A stretch of DNA of 64,000 bases, from NCBI GenBank assembly GCA_023935145.1, contig CM043698.1, positions 147,119,625-147,183,624 on the forward strand, given 5' to 3'. Of the stretch, positions 20,901 through 31,411 are shown in pieces. The notes under the pieces were generated by a model. The model had not been told where the DNA came from and did not search any database. It worked only from the letters and a program-made list of their open reading frames with translations. The first letter of the stretch is position 1. Each line of letters opens with the position of its first letter. This stretch comes from Bretschneidera sinensis. Its lineage: Eukaryota; Streptophyta; Magnoliopsida; Brassicales; Akaniaceae. Position numbers and translations under genes: made by a program.

Positions 20901-21653
20901 ATGGCTTCAAATTTTGGTATTGAGAAGTTTGATGGAAAAGGAGATTTTACTCTTTGGAAGCAGAAGATCAAGGCGGTTCTAGTGCAACAGAAAGTGGACT
21001 TGGCTCTCGAAGAAGATGATGCTTTTCCAGCAAGTACCACAGAGGACCAGCAGATTGAGATGAAGAAGATGGCTTACAATACCATTTTCTTGCACTTGTC
21101 GGATAATATCACAAGGGAGTGCGGAGACTCGGAAGATCCAGCTGCAATATGGAAGAAACTAGATGAGTTATTTCTTGCCAAGACTCTCCCTAATAAGAGG
21201 TATCTTTGTAAACAAATCTTTGCTTTTAAATTTGATCCTATGAAAGAGTTGCAAGATGATCTTGATGCCAAGATAAGGAGTGCATCAAGTGGTAAAGGGT
21301 CGTTTTTTAAAAGAATGCCAGCAACTTGGTATGGCAGCATGCATGGCTACTATCGGGACAGAGGTAGAGGAGAGAGCCATGGGAGAGTGCACAGCAGCAT
21401 GCATGGCTACTACCGGGACAGAGGTAGAGGAGAGAGCCATGGGAGAGTGTACAACAGCATGCATGGCTACTACCGAGACAGAGGTAGAGGAGAAAGCCAT
21501 GGGAGAATGCATTCCAAACTGAGATTTGGAGGGAAGAGCTGCTACTACTGCCATAAGAAGGGTCATGTCAAGAAAGATTGCAAGAAGATGACAAGGGATA
21601 GAGGAGGAAGCCATACCAAAAATGGAGAGGCTTCAGTTGCCAAAACAGAATAG
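20901..21653 (+). CDS. Copia-2 gag (shortened), ends at TAG
   Basis: Open Gag frame of 250 codons. ATG 20901 starts MASNFGIEKFDGKGDF and matches the family start. Domains: N-terminal gag core, then a deletion junction at about 21266 that removes roughly 65 residues of the central core. Three 20-residue RG-rich repeats (21337-21516) follow, then a CCHC knuckle (CYYCHKKGHVKKDC), ending at TAG 21651-21653. Pol continues in the same frame directly after the stop, so only this amber codon separates gag and pol. A Gag missing part of its core may not assemble alone and may depend on a full-length relative. Confidence 0.82.
   Translation: MASNFGIEKFDGKGDFTLWKQKIKAVLVQQKVDLALEEDDAFPASTTEDQQIEMKKMAYNTIFLHLSDNITRECGDSEDPAAIWKKLDELFLAKTLPNKRYLCKQIFAFKFDPMKELQDDLDAKIRSASSGKGSFFKRMPATWYGSMHGYYRDRGRGESHGRVHSSMHGYYRDRGRGESHGRVYNSMHGYYRDRGRGESHGRMHSKLRFGGKSCYYCHKKGHVKKDCKKMTRDRGGSHTKNGEASVAKTE
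21337..21516 (+). repeat. Three 60-bp tandem repeats in copia-2 gag
   Basis: Exact 60-bp period (GCATGCATGGC at 21337, 21397 and 21457). Each unit encodes about 20 residues with SMHGYYRDRGRGESHGR. Copia-3 has three units (58141-58320) and copia-1 one, so the array expanded within the deleted lineage. Confidence 0.95.
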
Positions 21654-24163
21654 CAAGATGATGATGTTCTTGTTGTGTGCTCGGATGTGAGCAAGGGGCA
21701 AGAAGGCAGCGGGAAATGGATCTTAGATTCCGGGTGCACTCATCACATGTGCCCTCACCGGAGTTGGCTCAAGAATTTCAAAGAGACCAATGATGAAAGG
21801 ATATTCTTGGGGAATGATATTTCTTACCAAGTGAGAGGCATAGGAGACATCCAATTGAGGATGTTTGACGGAATGACAAGGCTGCTGGAAAATGTGAGGA
21901 ATCTCCTAGATTTGAGGAGGAATTTGATCTCATTGGGGCAGCTGGATTCCATGGGATACACATGCAAGATAAAGGGAGGAAAGATCAAGGTAGCCAAGGG
22001 ATCTTTGGTAGAGATCAAGGCAGCAAGAAACGATGGACTCTATGAGATGATCGGAGAGACAGAAATCAATGATCAAGCAGCAAGCTTGATGGCTGAGATG
22101 GATAGGGCATCCTTTTGGCACACTCGCTTGGGACATATTAGCGAAGAGGGCCTGCAAGTTCTCAGCAAGGATGGCCTACTTGGTGGAGACAAAGTAGAGG
22201 AACTTGATTTCTGCGAGTGTTGTGTTCTTGAGAAGCAACACCGGGTGAGCTTCAACACCGGAGTGCACAAGTCTAAGGGCATTCTTGACTACATTCATGC
22301 GGACCTTTGGGGACCAGGAAGGACACCAACACAGGGAGATAACATTTACTTTCTGTCTTTAATTGATGATTATTCAAGAAGAGTGTGGGTTTATTTGGTT
22401 AAGAATAAATCGGATGCCTTGAGTAAATTAGTGGTGTGGAAAGGGCTAGTTGAGACTCAAATGGGTAGAGTAGTTAAGGGGATAAGAACCGATAATGGCT
22501 TAGAAATTTTTAACCAAGAACTTGATCAATTCTGTGGGTTAAATGGGATTCTAAGACATAGAACGGTTGTGGAAACCCCTCGGCAAAGTGGAGTTGCTGA
22601 GTGGATGAATAAGACCCTTATGGAAAAGGTTAGGTGCATGTTAAATGGATCCGGATTACCCGAATGTTTTTGGGGGGAAGCTATGGCTACAGCTACATAC
22701 TTGCTAAATAGATCACCCTCTAGGATTGTGTCCCAAAAGACTCCCGTGGAGATGTGAAGTGAAAAACCCCCTGAGTTGGACAGCCTTAGGACTTTTGGGT
22801 GTGCTGCGTATGCACAACAAAAGGATGATAGACTTAGCCCAGGATCTAGAAAGTGTGTGTTTCTAGGATATGGGGAAGGGGCTAAGGGGTATAGGTTGTG
22901 GTCCTTAGAGAAAGAAGGATTGAAACTCATTATAAGTAGGGGTGTTAATTTTAATGAATTGTTATTTCCCTACTTGGAGAAAACTAACCCTGCAGGGGCT
23001 AGTAAGCAAACCAGTTTGGTTCTTGTGGAGCATAGCATCAAGGAAGATTCAGTTCAGGTAGAGCAAGGAAGGAAAGAGGGTTCGGACCAGGTAGAGCCTT
23101 TGGATGAAGGCCATGCTCAGGGCACTCAAGAGGAGGCTGAACTAGAAGAGGTTGATGCAGCAAGTCAGAAGGACTATCAGCTCACAAGAGACCGAGAAGG
23201 AAGGCTGGTCAGACCACCTTCAAGATATGGGTTTGCGGATGCAGCAACTCCTTGGACAAAAGGAGGGATGAGTGAACAAAGGACTTACATGGGATGTAAG
23301 GATTCGCCAAGATCGAAGCTAGCTATGGAGGAAGAAATGGATTCTTTGAGGAAGAACAACTTCTGAAAATTGGTGCACATTCCGGGAAATCAGAGAGTTG
23401 TGGATTGTAAGTGGACTTACAAGGTCAAAGAAGGGTACCTTCCAGGAGATGAAGTCCGGAACAAGGCTAGGCTAGTGGCGAATTGGTTCACAAGAAGAGA
23501 AGACATAGGTTTCACAAAAACTTTCTCACCTGGACACAAGGTGGAGAAGATGGTAAGTATCCTCACCTATGTCATTGATTTGGAACAGCAGGGAGAGGAT
23601 GAAAAAGTTTAAATCTCAACTCATTAAGGAGTTCGAGAGGAAGGATCTCAGCCTTACACAAAAGATCCTTGGGATGTGTATAATCCAAGAAAATGAGAGA
23701 AACCGGTTGAGGGTTTCTTGGGCAATGAGTGTTCTCAGCAAATTTGTGAGTAATCCCAGAAAGAAGATTGGCTTGGGATGAAGTGGTTGGTAAGGTATTG
23801 GAAGGCTCAGTGGCAGCCAATGGTAGCACTCATAACAACTTGGGCAGAATACATAGCGGCTATGGAAGCCATAAAGGAGGCTATTAGGTGCAAAGGGTTG
23901 TTGGACGAGTGGGAGGTCTTAAAAGAGCAGGTTGTGGTATCTTCAGATAGCCAAAGTGCAGGGCACTTGTGGAGGAATCTGGTGTTCCATGAGGGGACGA
24001 AGCATATGGATGTTCGGTATCATTATATTCCGGAAAATGGTACGAAAGGATGCATTCTAACAAGAAGACCACGGAGGAAAGTCCTGCAGATTTAGGCACC
24101 AAGGTTCTACCTCTAAGAAGATCCAATCATTGCCTTGGACTTCTTAGGATTGGAGTCGGTTGA
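21654..24163 (+). pseudogene. Copia-2 pol: protease and integrase present, RT and RNase H gutted
   Basis: In frame with gag after TAG 21651-21653. Protease LDSGC (21726-21734) is intact, as are the GAG pre-integrase and zinc region and the integrase core (HADLWGP, RTDNGLEIF, GVAEWMNKTL). TGA at 22755-22757 (Trp in relatives) and TGA 23364-23366 interrupt the frame. RT begins normally (WTYKVKEGYLPGDEVRNKARLV) but jumps at about 23531 to a remnant in which YVDD is replaced by YVID with the preceding RT palm missing. Only the last part of RNase H is left (WKAQWQPMVALITTWAEY). No functional RT is possible; integrase would need readthrough of several stops. Confidence 0.9.
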
Positions 24164-24243
24164 TTGATGACTCAAGATGAGTTTGGATCCCGAAGGTCTC
24201 TACACAATGGTTCGAGTTTAAATGCTTAGACAAAGGTAGAGAT

Positions 24244-25204
24244 TGTTGGTATTTGTCTAAGGTTTAAACATGGTTCAAACATGGTTAAGGTTTGAACAGG
24301 TCCAAGTATGGTTCAAAGATGGTTAAAGTCTAAACCAGAGGTGGAGGATCAAAGTTCAGCAAGTTAGAAGGCTGCACACATGTGTGTGCATCATTTTGAG
24401 GCAAGGGAAGGCCATGCGCACTAGTGTGCGCACTTCTGCACACAAGCAAAAGGGTGTTGTGTGAAGAGGACAACAACTTGGAGCTGCAGCGCTGGAACCT
24501 AGCAGGAATAGCACAAGGGACATAAACTTGAAGCTGCAACACCGGTTCCTCAGCACTGCAGCACTGGCCGGCACACATGGACAGCATGCTTTAGCCTTCT
24601 CTTAGGTGCGTGAATGCAAAGTTAAAACACATAACACCACTTAGGATTGATGGAGGGCCATGGTTAAGTGGTCATCAAGATCTAAGGGTGGAGAATGACT
24701 CACAAGAATGTCCAAGAAGTGGATGGCTATAAAAGGGGTTCCCTAGCCTCATTTTTCACATGTGAGAAGAATCATTTGTTGTGACATTGTGTGAGATCAA
24801 ATGTAATACAAGAGAGAATTGTGTGAGAGTGCAAAGAAACAAAACACAAGAGGGACTCATTGTAGAGAGGCTGGTTGTAAAGAAGAGAGGGTAGTATAGA
24901 TTGATAGAAAGCTTTGTAATAGGTCTATCACTTTCTAGTTCTCTTCTACGTTCCTTCAAGAACTTGAGGTTTCTTGGAGAGGGTTGCTGAATTGTAAAGA
25001 ACCATTGATTTAGTGCAGAGAGTTCGGAGGAACTCACGGGGGCGTAGGCACATTGCCGAACCTCGATAACAAATTGCTTGTCTTCTTTCTTTCTTTGATT
25101 TTCTGTTCTTGTGTTCGATTACTGAAATTCTTTCTACAAGTCATTATAGACTTGGGTGTTTGGAAGATCACCACTTGGGCATCTTGTCAAGGTGATTTCC
25201 AACA
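24244..25204 (+). repeat. Copia-2 3' LTR
   Basis: Near-identical to the 5' LTR; TATAAAA at 24728-24734; followed by AATGA (25205-25209). Confidence 0.94.
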
Positions 25205-25209
25205 AATGA

Positions 25210-26088
25210 TATTTTTAATGATTATTCTAAATTCACCATTACCTATATCGATGATATATTAATATTCTCAAAATCTATGGATCAACATTTTAAGCATTTA
25301 AAAACATTTTTCCAAATCATAAAAAATAAATGGTCTAGTATTATCTGCCACAAAAATGAAATTGTTTCAAACTAGAGTAAGATTTTTGGGACATCTTATA
25401 TTTCAAGGAACTATCAAACCAATAGATAGATCCATTGAATTTGCAAACAAATTTCCAGATGAAATAAAAGACAAAACACAGTTACAAAGCTTCCTTGGCT
25501 GTTTAAATTATATTGCTGATTATTTTCCACACCTTCGTCAAATTTGCGAGCCTTTATATAAAAGACTTCGCAACAATCTTATTCCATGGTCTCAAAAACA
25601 TACAGATGTTGTCAAACTCCTTAAGTCAAAAGTATTAAGTCTTCCTTGTCTAGGAATTCTTCATCCATATGCAAAATTCATTGTTCAAACTGATGCCTCA
25701 GATTTAGGCTATGGAGGCATTCTCAAACGGATTTTTCCCCAAAAGACCAATGAGAAAATTGTTAGGTTTCATTCTGGTATATGGCTTGGTGCTCAAAAAA
25801 ATTATTCAACTATCAAAAAGGACATTTTAGCAATTGTTTTATGTATTTCAAAATTTCAAGATGATTTATACAACAAAACTTTTTTATTAAAAGTTGATTG
25901 TAAATCAGCAAAAGAAATTTTACAAAAAAGATGTTCAAAATCTTGTTTCAAAACAAATATTTGCCAGATGGCAAGCAATACTGAGTGCATTCGACTTTGA
26001 TATCGAGAATATAAAGGGAGAGCATAACTTCGTGTCTGATTTCCTCACACGGGAATTTTTGCAGGAATCAAACACAAGAAAAGCATGA
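25210..26088 (+). pseudogene. EPRV-2 RT C-terminal part and RNase H
   Basis: It resumes the viral RT after copia-2: YIDD catalytic motif at 25244-25255, a frame change near 25340, then RT thumb (VRFLGHLIFQGTIKPI) and RNase H (QTDASDLGYGG; DCKSAKEILQK; a final FVSDFLTREF). A further frame change lies near 25930. At the usual second catalytic position the sequence reads KKDILAI, with Asp where relatives carry Glu; this may be decay. The frame ends at TGA 26086-26088, overlapping the ORF2 start. RNase H removes RNA from the replication hybrid in the family. Confidence 0.88.
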
Positions 26089-26645
26089 GTTCATCCAACC
26101 AGAAAGGAAAGCAGAAGGTGCCTCCACCTTCACCAAAACCCCAAAGCCTCAATGACTATGCCACAAAAATCCAAATCCCAAGTCATTAGCCTATCCCAAT
26201 ACAACCAAAAACCCCTCAGCAATCAAATAGATTTACATCACTGGGAAAACTCCCAAATCTATCTGAATTCCCAAATTTAACCTCCCAGACATATGCCCAA
26301 ACACTTTCCCAAACACCTTCCTCCTCTCAAACCTCTATCCCAAAGACCAATCAATACATTCAAAAACCACACCAAGAATATATCCGATTGACCAGCCTAG
26401 ACAGACCCACAAATGATCTCAATTTTATTACTAAATATCTTTATACTAACAAAATTTTCCCTGTAGGTTTTCATTATATTCCAGAAGATCCAAAAAGGAC
26501 CCAAAAATTCTATGAACTTAACATGGTTGTTACCAAATCAATGGAAATCACCCATATCGGAGACCCAACAGATCCCAATATTATTACTTATTCAAAATGC
26601 AAAATCCTTCGTATCACCCTATCAGGATGCACAAGACCCTTCTAA
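26085..26645 (+). pseudogene. EPRV-2 right ORF2 copy (unknown function), internal deletion
   Basis: ATG 26085-26087 shares ATGA with the polyprotein stop, which suggests termination-reinitiation in the live virus. It starts MSSSNQKGKQKVPPP and continues as a Pro/Ser/Gln-rich N-terminal region (about 100 residues, one TAG at 26187-26189), then a more ordered region (LNFITKYLYTNKIFPVGFHYIPED). At about 26619 it jumps from the middle of the protein to its last ~15 codons, losing roughly 660 bp that the left copy still has. The two copies together cover the whole ORF, but neither is complete. No known domain recognised. Confidence 0.75.
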
Positions 26646-27140
26646 TGCATTTGATCTGTCATAAGGTTTCACCAGGCAAAAGAAGACCAAAAAATCAAAA
26701 AACAGATTCCAAACACGTCAAAAAGCAAAAGCAAGAAAAAGCCGAAAGGAAAAAGCAAAATCGACAAAAAGCAGAAGATGCTCGTCATAAAAGCAGATTC
26801 CCGACACGTCAAAAAACAAAAAGCAAAATCGACAAAGAAAAAGAAAAAGATGCTTGTCAAAAGGCAAAAAAACAGATTCCAGACACGTCAAAAGCAAAAG
26901 TAGAAGAAGCCAAAAGCCACAAAGAAGATCAAAAGCAAATCATTCACGGATTCAATTCTCTCTGAAGTCTGCATACTCAAATTTGAAGATGGTTGAAGTC
27001 CGCAATCAAGAGTATATAAATGTTTGTATTTTCAATGTAATGGGCTGAGTATGTTTTGAGAGCGTTTTACTTTGTTTTTTAGAGCAATCACTTCCCTGTT
27101 GGCACTGTAAACCTCTTGCTTTATTCAAATTTATATTTGT
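26646..27140 (+). promoter_or_regulatory. Viral intergenic promoter region, right copy
   Basis: Same A/G-rich tandem repeats as at 8640-8880, with four CGTCA motifs (26716-26720, 26783-26787, 26807-26811, 26886-26890), then a TATA box (TATATAAA, 27013-27020). It faces the Ole e 1-like gene 370-500 bp downstream on the same strand, so a viral promoter lies directly upstream of the host gene. Confidence 0.68.
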
Positions 27141-27220
27141 ATTTCGAACTGATATTTATCAACATATATTAAATCTCTTTCAAAATATTACTTGGGTGTT
27201 TTCATGTATTGTTTTATATG
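27141..27220 (+). other. Unassigned 80 bp between viral promoter and host promoter
   Basis: AT-rich, no match elsewhere in the window. By position it could be the viral leader between promoter and primer-binding site; no primer-binding site is visible. Confidence 0.4.
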
Positions 27221-27449
27221 AATTCAATCTAAACCCGTCTTGTTGTCTTCTCTACAATATTTTTTACTTCTATTTTCTTGTTAGCTATTTTTGGTAAAAA
27301 CAGCTAGTTGTTCCATTCAAATTAATAGTAATAATTAAAAGAAAGATTGAGGAGCGTGTCTCTCTCAATCTACAAACCTTAAATTAGAAAAATTTAATAG
27401 CTACCACATATTTAAAACTAGTAACTTCATATTTTCCTCTTTCTCCCTT

Positions 27450-27457
27450 TATAAATA
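27450..27457 (+). promoter_or_regulatory. TATA box of the Ole e 1-like gene
   Basis: TATAAATA, 59 bp before the ATG, conserved in the unit B and C copies (46195-46202 and about 62139-62146). Confidence 0.75.
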
Positions 27458-27508
27458 ACTTTTCTAGTGCATGCAACATTCTTCAACCCAAAGAGAATAT
27501 TAATAAAG

Positions 27509-28264
27509 ATGGCAAAGTTTTTGTCGGCAGCCGCCCTCATTGCTGTTATTCTGGCCTTCTCATCCTCCGTTACCATCGCCTATAATGGGGATGAAACCGA
27601 TTTCGTGTTTCTTACGGGAAAGGTTTACTGCGATCCATGCCGTGTCAAGTTTGAGACCAAATTAAGCAAATACATTGATGGTAATTTACCTATAAATTGA
27701 AAATGAAAAAACTTGATTTTGAGAATAACTTTCAAAAACTTGATTTTAAAAACATAATCCATAATTATTTTCATCGTCAAATGACTGTTTTTAGTTTTCG
27801 ATTCAAGCATATGTGACGATAATGGTGAATTTTACTGATTATGAGTTGAGTCCAACAGTTATATCTTCTCCTCTGGTAAAGGATCGATAATTATCTCATG
27901 ACTTCGATTCTAATCACCACTGTTACCCTTAGAAAAAATTGTGTGATATCTAATATTAATTGCAGGTGCTAAGCTTCGGTTGGAGTGCAAGGACCGTGTA
28001 AGTAACAATCTGACATACTCTGAGGAGACTGTAAGCAAAGCGGATGGAAATTACTTAATACCAATTGTAGGCGACCATAAAGCTGACGTATGCGACATAA
28101 CTGTGACTCACAACCCTGACCCAGAGTGCAGTGAGAGAATTGATGGGGGGAAGCTACTATTGTCAAGTAATGGGGGTGTTGCTGATCCGATTCCCGATGC
28201 CTCTATTGGGTTCATGACTAAAAAGGTATCACCAGAATGTTCTCAAGTTCTCAAGGAAATGTGA
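27509..28264 (+). CDS. Pollen Ole e 1-like secreted protein, two exons, intact
   Basis: Exon 1 is 27509-27680 and exon 2 is 27966-28264. The intron has GT...AG ends (donor GATG|GTAATT, acceptor TTGCAG|GTGC) and is in phase 1. The join gives 156 residues. It has a signal peptide (about residues 1-24, MAKFLSAAALIAVILAFSSS), then the Ole e 1 signature TGKVYCDPCR, and further cysteines in LECKD, ADVCDI, DPEC and SPEC; six cysteines in all are expected to form three disulfides. The family contains small secreted proteins of pollen and other tissues with roles in cell-wall or tube growth; the exact role here is unknown. It is the only complete copy of three in the window, has no stops, and lies just downstream of a viral promoter. 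Confidence 0.93.
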
Positions 28265-30128
28265 TATACTGGCAGCAAAAATTAAATTAAATTAAACTAA
28301 GTTTAATTTAATTTCTTGTCCTAAATTATAGTATAGAAAAATAATTAAGACTTGACTGACTTAACTATGGACGGTTAATTTTGTCAGAAATTACTACAGT
28401 AAAAATGACATGTATGAAGAAGTTTTCTAAGGACATTTCTTTTGTATTAGAACATATATGTATGCACTTCAATGAAATGAGATCACATTCTGGTTGATAT
28501 TAATTTCTCATTTTTTTTTCTCTTTTGTCATGAAACATATTATATATGTATGACTTTTGCAGTTTTGATTCTTTTTCTTTATTTAAAAAAAAAAAAGAAA
28601 AAAGAGATTTCTTTCATAGGATTTATCTAACAAATCATCTTTAAGTTCATCCAACTGCATACCCATGATTAATATTAATCCAATTAAGTTAATTTTTGCT
28701 TGTTTGATAGAAGTGATCCTTCCTCTCTAAAGACTATCGTTCACATAAAGCAGGAACCACCAAGGTTATATCCAAAAATCAATATATCCACAGTAGATGA
28801 TTGGGCACTTAATCATTCTCTGTCTCATCCATAAAAAAATCCAGGCTGATTATCTCAGTATCATGAACAATTCTCGCCTGATCATTAAATCATCAACCTT
28901 CGGAGATGGTTCCTTCACAAGATCAAATCACATCATTCGTAGACTCACTGTTCAATTTCCTCCCAACAACACGATACCCACTTCACAAAATGAATTACAG
29001 AACAAGAAAATCTCCATCATTGGATTAAAAAAAAATCATTCACAATCTCTCTCTTCTCATATCATTCAACATTGAAAAATGAAATTGTCAGATATCTTTT
29101 AATGACACATGTCTAAGTAAGAATTTCTCAACTTTAAGTAGATTGCTATAGTTATTATATATGAGTTTTTATATGGATTATGTGATAATATTGTGAAATT
29201 ATTTTGTATCAAATCAATTATTATACTAATGTATCATCCTTTTAATATAAATAAACAAATAAATTCCTCCGATTATTGAAAAAATATGTATCCATATGAG
29301 GCTAGTAGCTTTGTCGGGGTAAAACCACAAGCCAAAAAGACTTTATAAGCGCTATAGCAACGGAGGCACATCATTCTATTCTCAAACATTGAGGATCATG
29401 CTGCCCATTTTGTCATTGTCATTGTTGAGCTAAAGTAATTGCCAATTTCAAAAAAAAAAAATACCAACCGGGAGAGAAAATATATATAAAAGACAACTTT
29501 TAAATAATCCTAGCAGATCTATATATGTAATGATTTATTCCCATCTTCAGGAAAGAAAGCAAATGGTTTATGATAAATAAGCAAAAAATTTGGACTACCC
29601 AACCTAAACAAAGTAAAATCTTCGTTGTGGGTGATTTACTAATTGAATAACTAAGTATTAATTCATGGTTGTTGGCTTTAGTGTGTCCTTATACAAATAA
29701 CTTAAAAGTTGAGTCAGTAGTTTATTAAGAAAGGAAAAAGAAAATCTAAATTAGTTCATGGATGTGGTTTAGAGAATGCATGTAATTAAATTGTGAACCA
29801 TTTTCTTTTGATTTTCAAGAAAATAAAAAGAATTGTGAATGTAGTTCTCTAACTAATAAAGTTATTTTTCGTTACACAATAGATATGATCAAGAATGAAC
29901 CCTACTCACATGAGATATCAACAGATAATTAAAAAAAAGATGATTAATTAATTATCTATCGTTTAGGACCTAAAGTTAGTTTTGGAAGATATTTTATTTC
30001 TTCGAAAGAAAAAGCTTGGGAGAAACTATTGAATACGACACGATGTGTATATATCTTGTTTAAGCTCGCAGAACATATCAACACTTGCATACATGTAACA
30101 TTAAAATGATACCGAATATTTATGATAA
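28265..30128 (+). other. AT-rich spacer of unit A
   Basis: No supported gene. Parts after about 29070 recur in units B and C. A short ORF at 28797-29075 has no recognisable features and is not conserved in unit B. Confidence 0.6.
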
Positions 30129-30133
30129 GATAG

Positions 30134-30685
30134 TGTTAGGATTTTGACTCAATTCCCCATCAGAAAGACTTCTAATTGGTTTGGGAAAAATGATTTCCTA
30201 TTTTACAGTTGTTTGTTCTAATATGAGTCATAGTAATTTCTATTGGATATTGCTTGTCCTAGTAGTAGTTGAAGTTGTTTTCTTTGTTGTTGTTCTTTTC
30301 CTATTAGTTTTAGGAAAATCTCATCTATATAAAGGGGTCCCAAATAAGGTTTGAGACATACTCATAATTCTCATATACATTGTAAATTAAAGGGGTTTAC
30401 TACTAGAGCTAGGATGAGAGCTTTGGGTGTATTGGGGTTTTGGGTTGTCAAGTAGAGAGGGTAGAGCTAGGTTAAGAGCTTTTGTTGTATTGTGAATTTA
30501 ATTGGGGTGAGAGTTTGACAACTTTACTCTTCCTAAAGTTGTATTCGAAGATTAATAAAACAGTTAATTTGTTGGTGGAGGTAGGTAAAGAGGTTGCCGA
30601 ATCACATTAATTCTGGGTGTTCTTGCTCTTTATTTTCTTTGCCTAAAAAAATGAGTACATGGATTTTAGAAGAAAAATCCCAACA
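30134..30685 (+). repeat. 5' LTR of the small LTR element, unit A
   Basis: TGTTAGG...CCCAACA, with CTATATAAAGGGG (about 30328) as a likely TATA region. Confidence 0.9.
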
Positions 30686-30699
30686 AGTGGTATTAGAGC

Positions 30700-31411
30700 T
30701 GTGGTTCCGTTGGCAAAAAAAAAAAAAAAAACTTAGGCACGATTAATATTGAGCTAATTAATGAATTGAAGATGGAATAAGGTATGATGAATATTAGCTT
30801 TTTCAATTTCATTATCACTAATTTGTTTAATAGTATATTGACAGAGATGAAGTACTTGCCATCAGAAGAAGATGACATAGTCACGATGTAAATGGTTAGC
30901 AAGGAAGTTTGGATGGATAGGGAGGCTCCTGCAGTACCTCTAAAGAGAGATAAGTTGAAGAGGCCAAGTGTGTTCAAGGTTGAAGAATTGTTCGTGATTA
31001 TATCAAAAGAAGAGCCAGACAAAGTGAGCAAATGAAGCATTTCAAGAAAGGTAGAGGAAAGATCAAGATCGAAGTCTCTAGTTTTTTCAAATAAGGAGTG
31101 CATCTACAACGTGGAAAAGGAACACACACAATTGCAAAGCAAGGCCACGATGAAAGACTTGAAGGAGTTGAGTAGAATGAAGCAAAGTGATAATGGAAAG
31201 GCTAATGAGGATGAGATGCAAGTTCTTGATGCTTCAAAGGTAGTGATGACAGATACCGTGAACGAAGAAAGCTTGTACTTATTGAATGAGAAGATGATTG
31301 TTTCGAATAGTAAGTGGATGAGATGGGAAGACCAAAACGAAGGATCGCATCAACCAAAGAAGAAAGCCAAATTTGATGATGAGATGGAGAATTTGATCCA
31401 AGGTGGAGATT
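30700..31411 (+). pseudogene. Internal region of the small LTR element: unrecognised broken ORF
   Basis: A frame with stops (TAA ~30889 and TGA ~31033) encodes a charged, Lys/Glu/Asp-rich polypeptide (MKYLPSEEDDIV, KEVWMDREAP, QPKKKAKFDDEME). It contains a short basic run that could be a nuclear signal. No CCHC, protease, RT or integrase motif is seen. The unit C copy is open over part of this stretch (63307-63675). It may be a captured host fragment or a very degenerate gag; I cannot tell. Confidence 0.5.

Larger units (their letters stand above)
19679..25204 (+). mobile_element. Copia-2: non-autonomous Ty1/copia element in viral RT
   Basis: Complete element with LTRs of 962 and 961 bp, primer-binding site, gag and pol frames, same family as copia-1 (LTR ends TGTTGG and CCAACA). 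Compared with copia-1 it lacks four blocks: about 65 codons in gag (junction ~21266), the RT core (~23531), the RT-RNase H connection (~23721) and the first part of RNase H (~23797). The YVDD catalytic box is gone. The LTRs are very similar to each other, so insertion is relatively recent. The same four deletions are in copia-3. Confidence 0.94.
7851..27140 (+). mobile_element. EPRV-2: slightly more than one caulimovirid genome, with two nested retrotransposons
   Basis: Continuous viral order on the plus strand: partial ORF2 (7857-8607), promoter region (8608-9108), MP (9117-10632), MP/CP (16427-18611), protease and RT (18612-19678), RT and RNase H (25210-26088), ORF2 (26085-26645) and promoter again (26646-27140). 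The gaps are an Athila-type element and copia-2. The distance between equivalent ORF2 points (7860 and 26541), minus the two insertions with their duplications (5,794 and 5,531 bp), is about 7.36 kb. Adding the leader lost near 9108 gives about 7.6 kb, a normal caulimovirid genome size. All frames carry stops or frameshifts. The repeated ends show that a more-than-unit-length or tandem viral molecule was integrated. Confidence 0.88.

Noticed and set aside
27467..27508. Earlier start for the Ole e 1-like protein, and a short upstream ORF at 27471
   Set aside because: The in-frame extension begins with a non-ATG codon and would precede the signal peptide; the upstream ATG lies only ~20 bp after the TATA box and is probably not transcribed.
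28797..29075. 92-codon ORF downstream of the Ole e 1-like gene
   Set aside because: No domain, no conserved counterpart in unit B, ordinary for AT-rich spacer.
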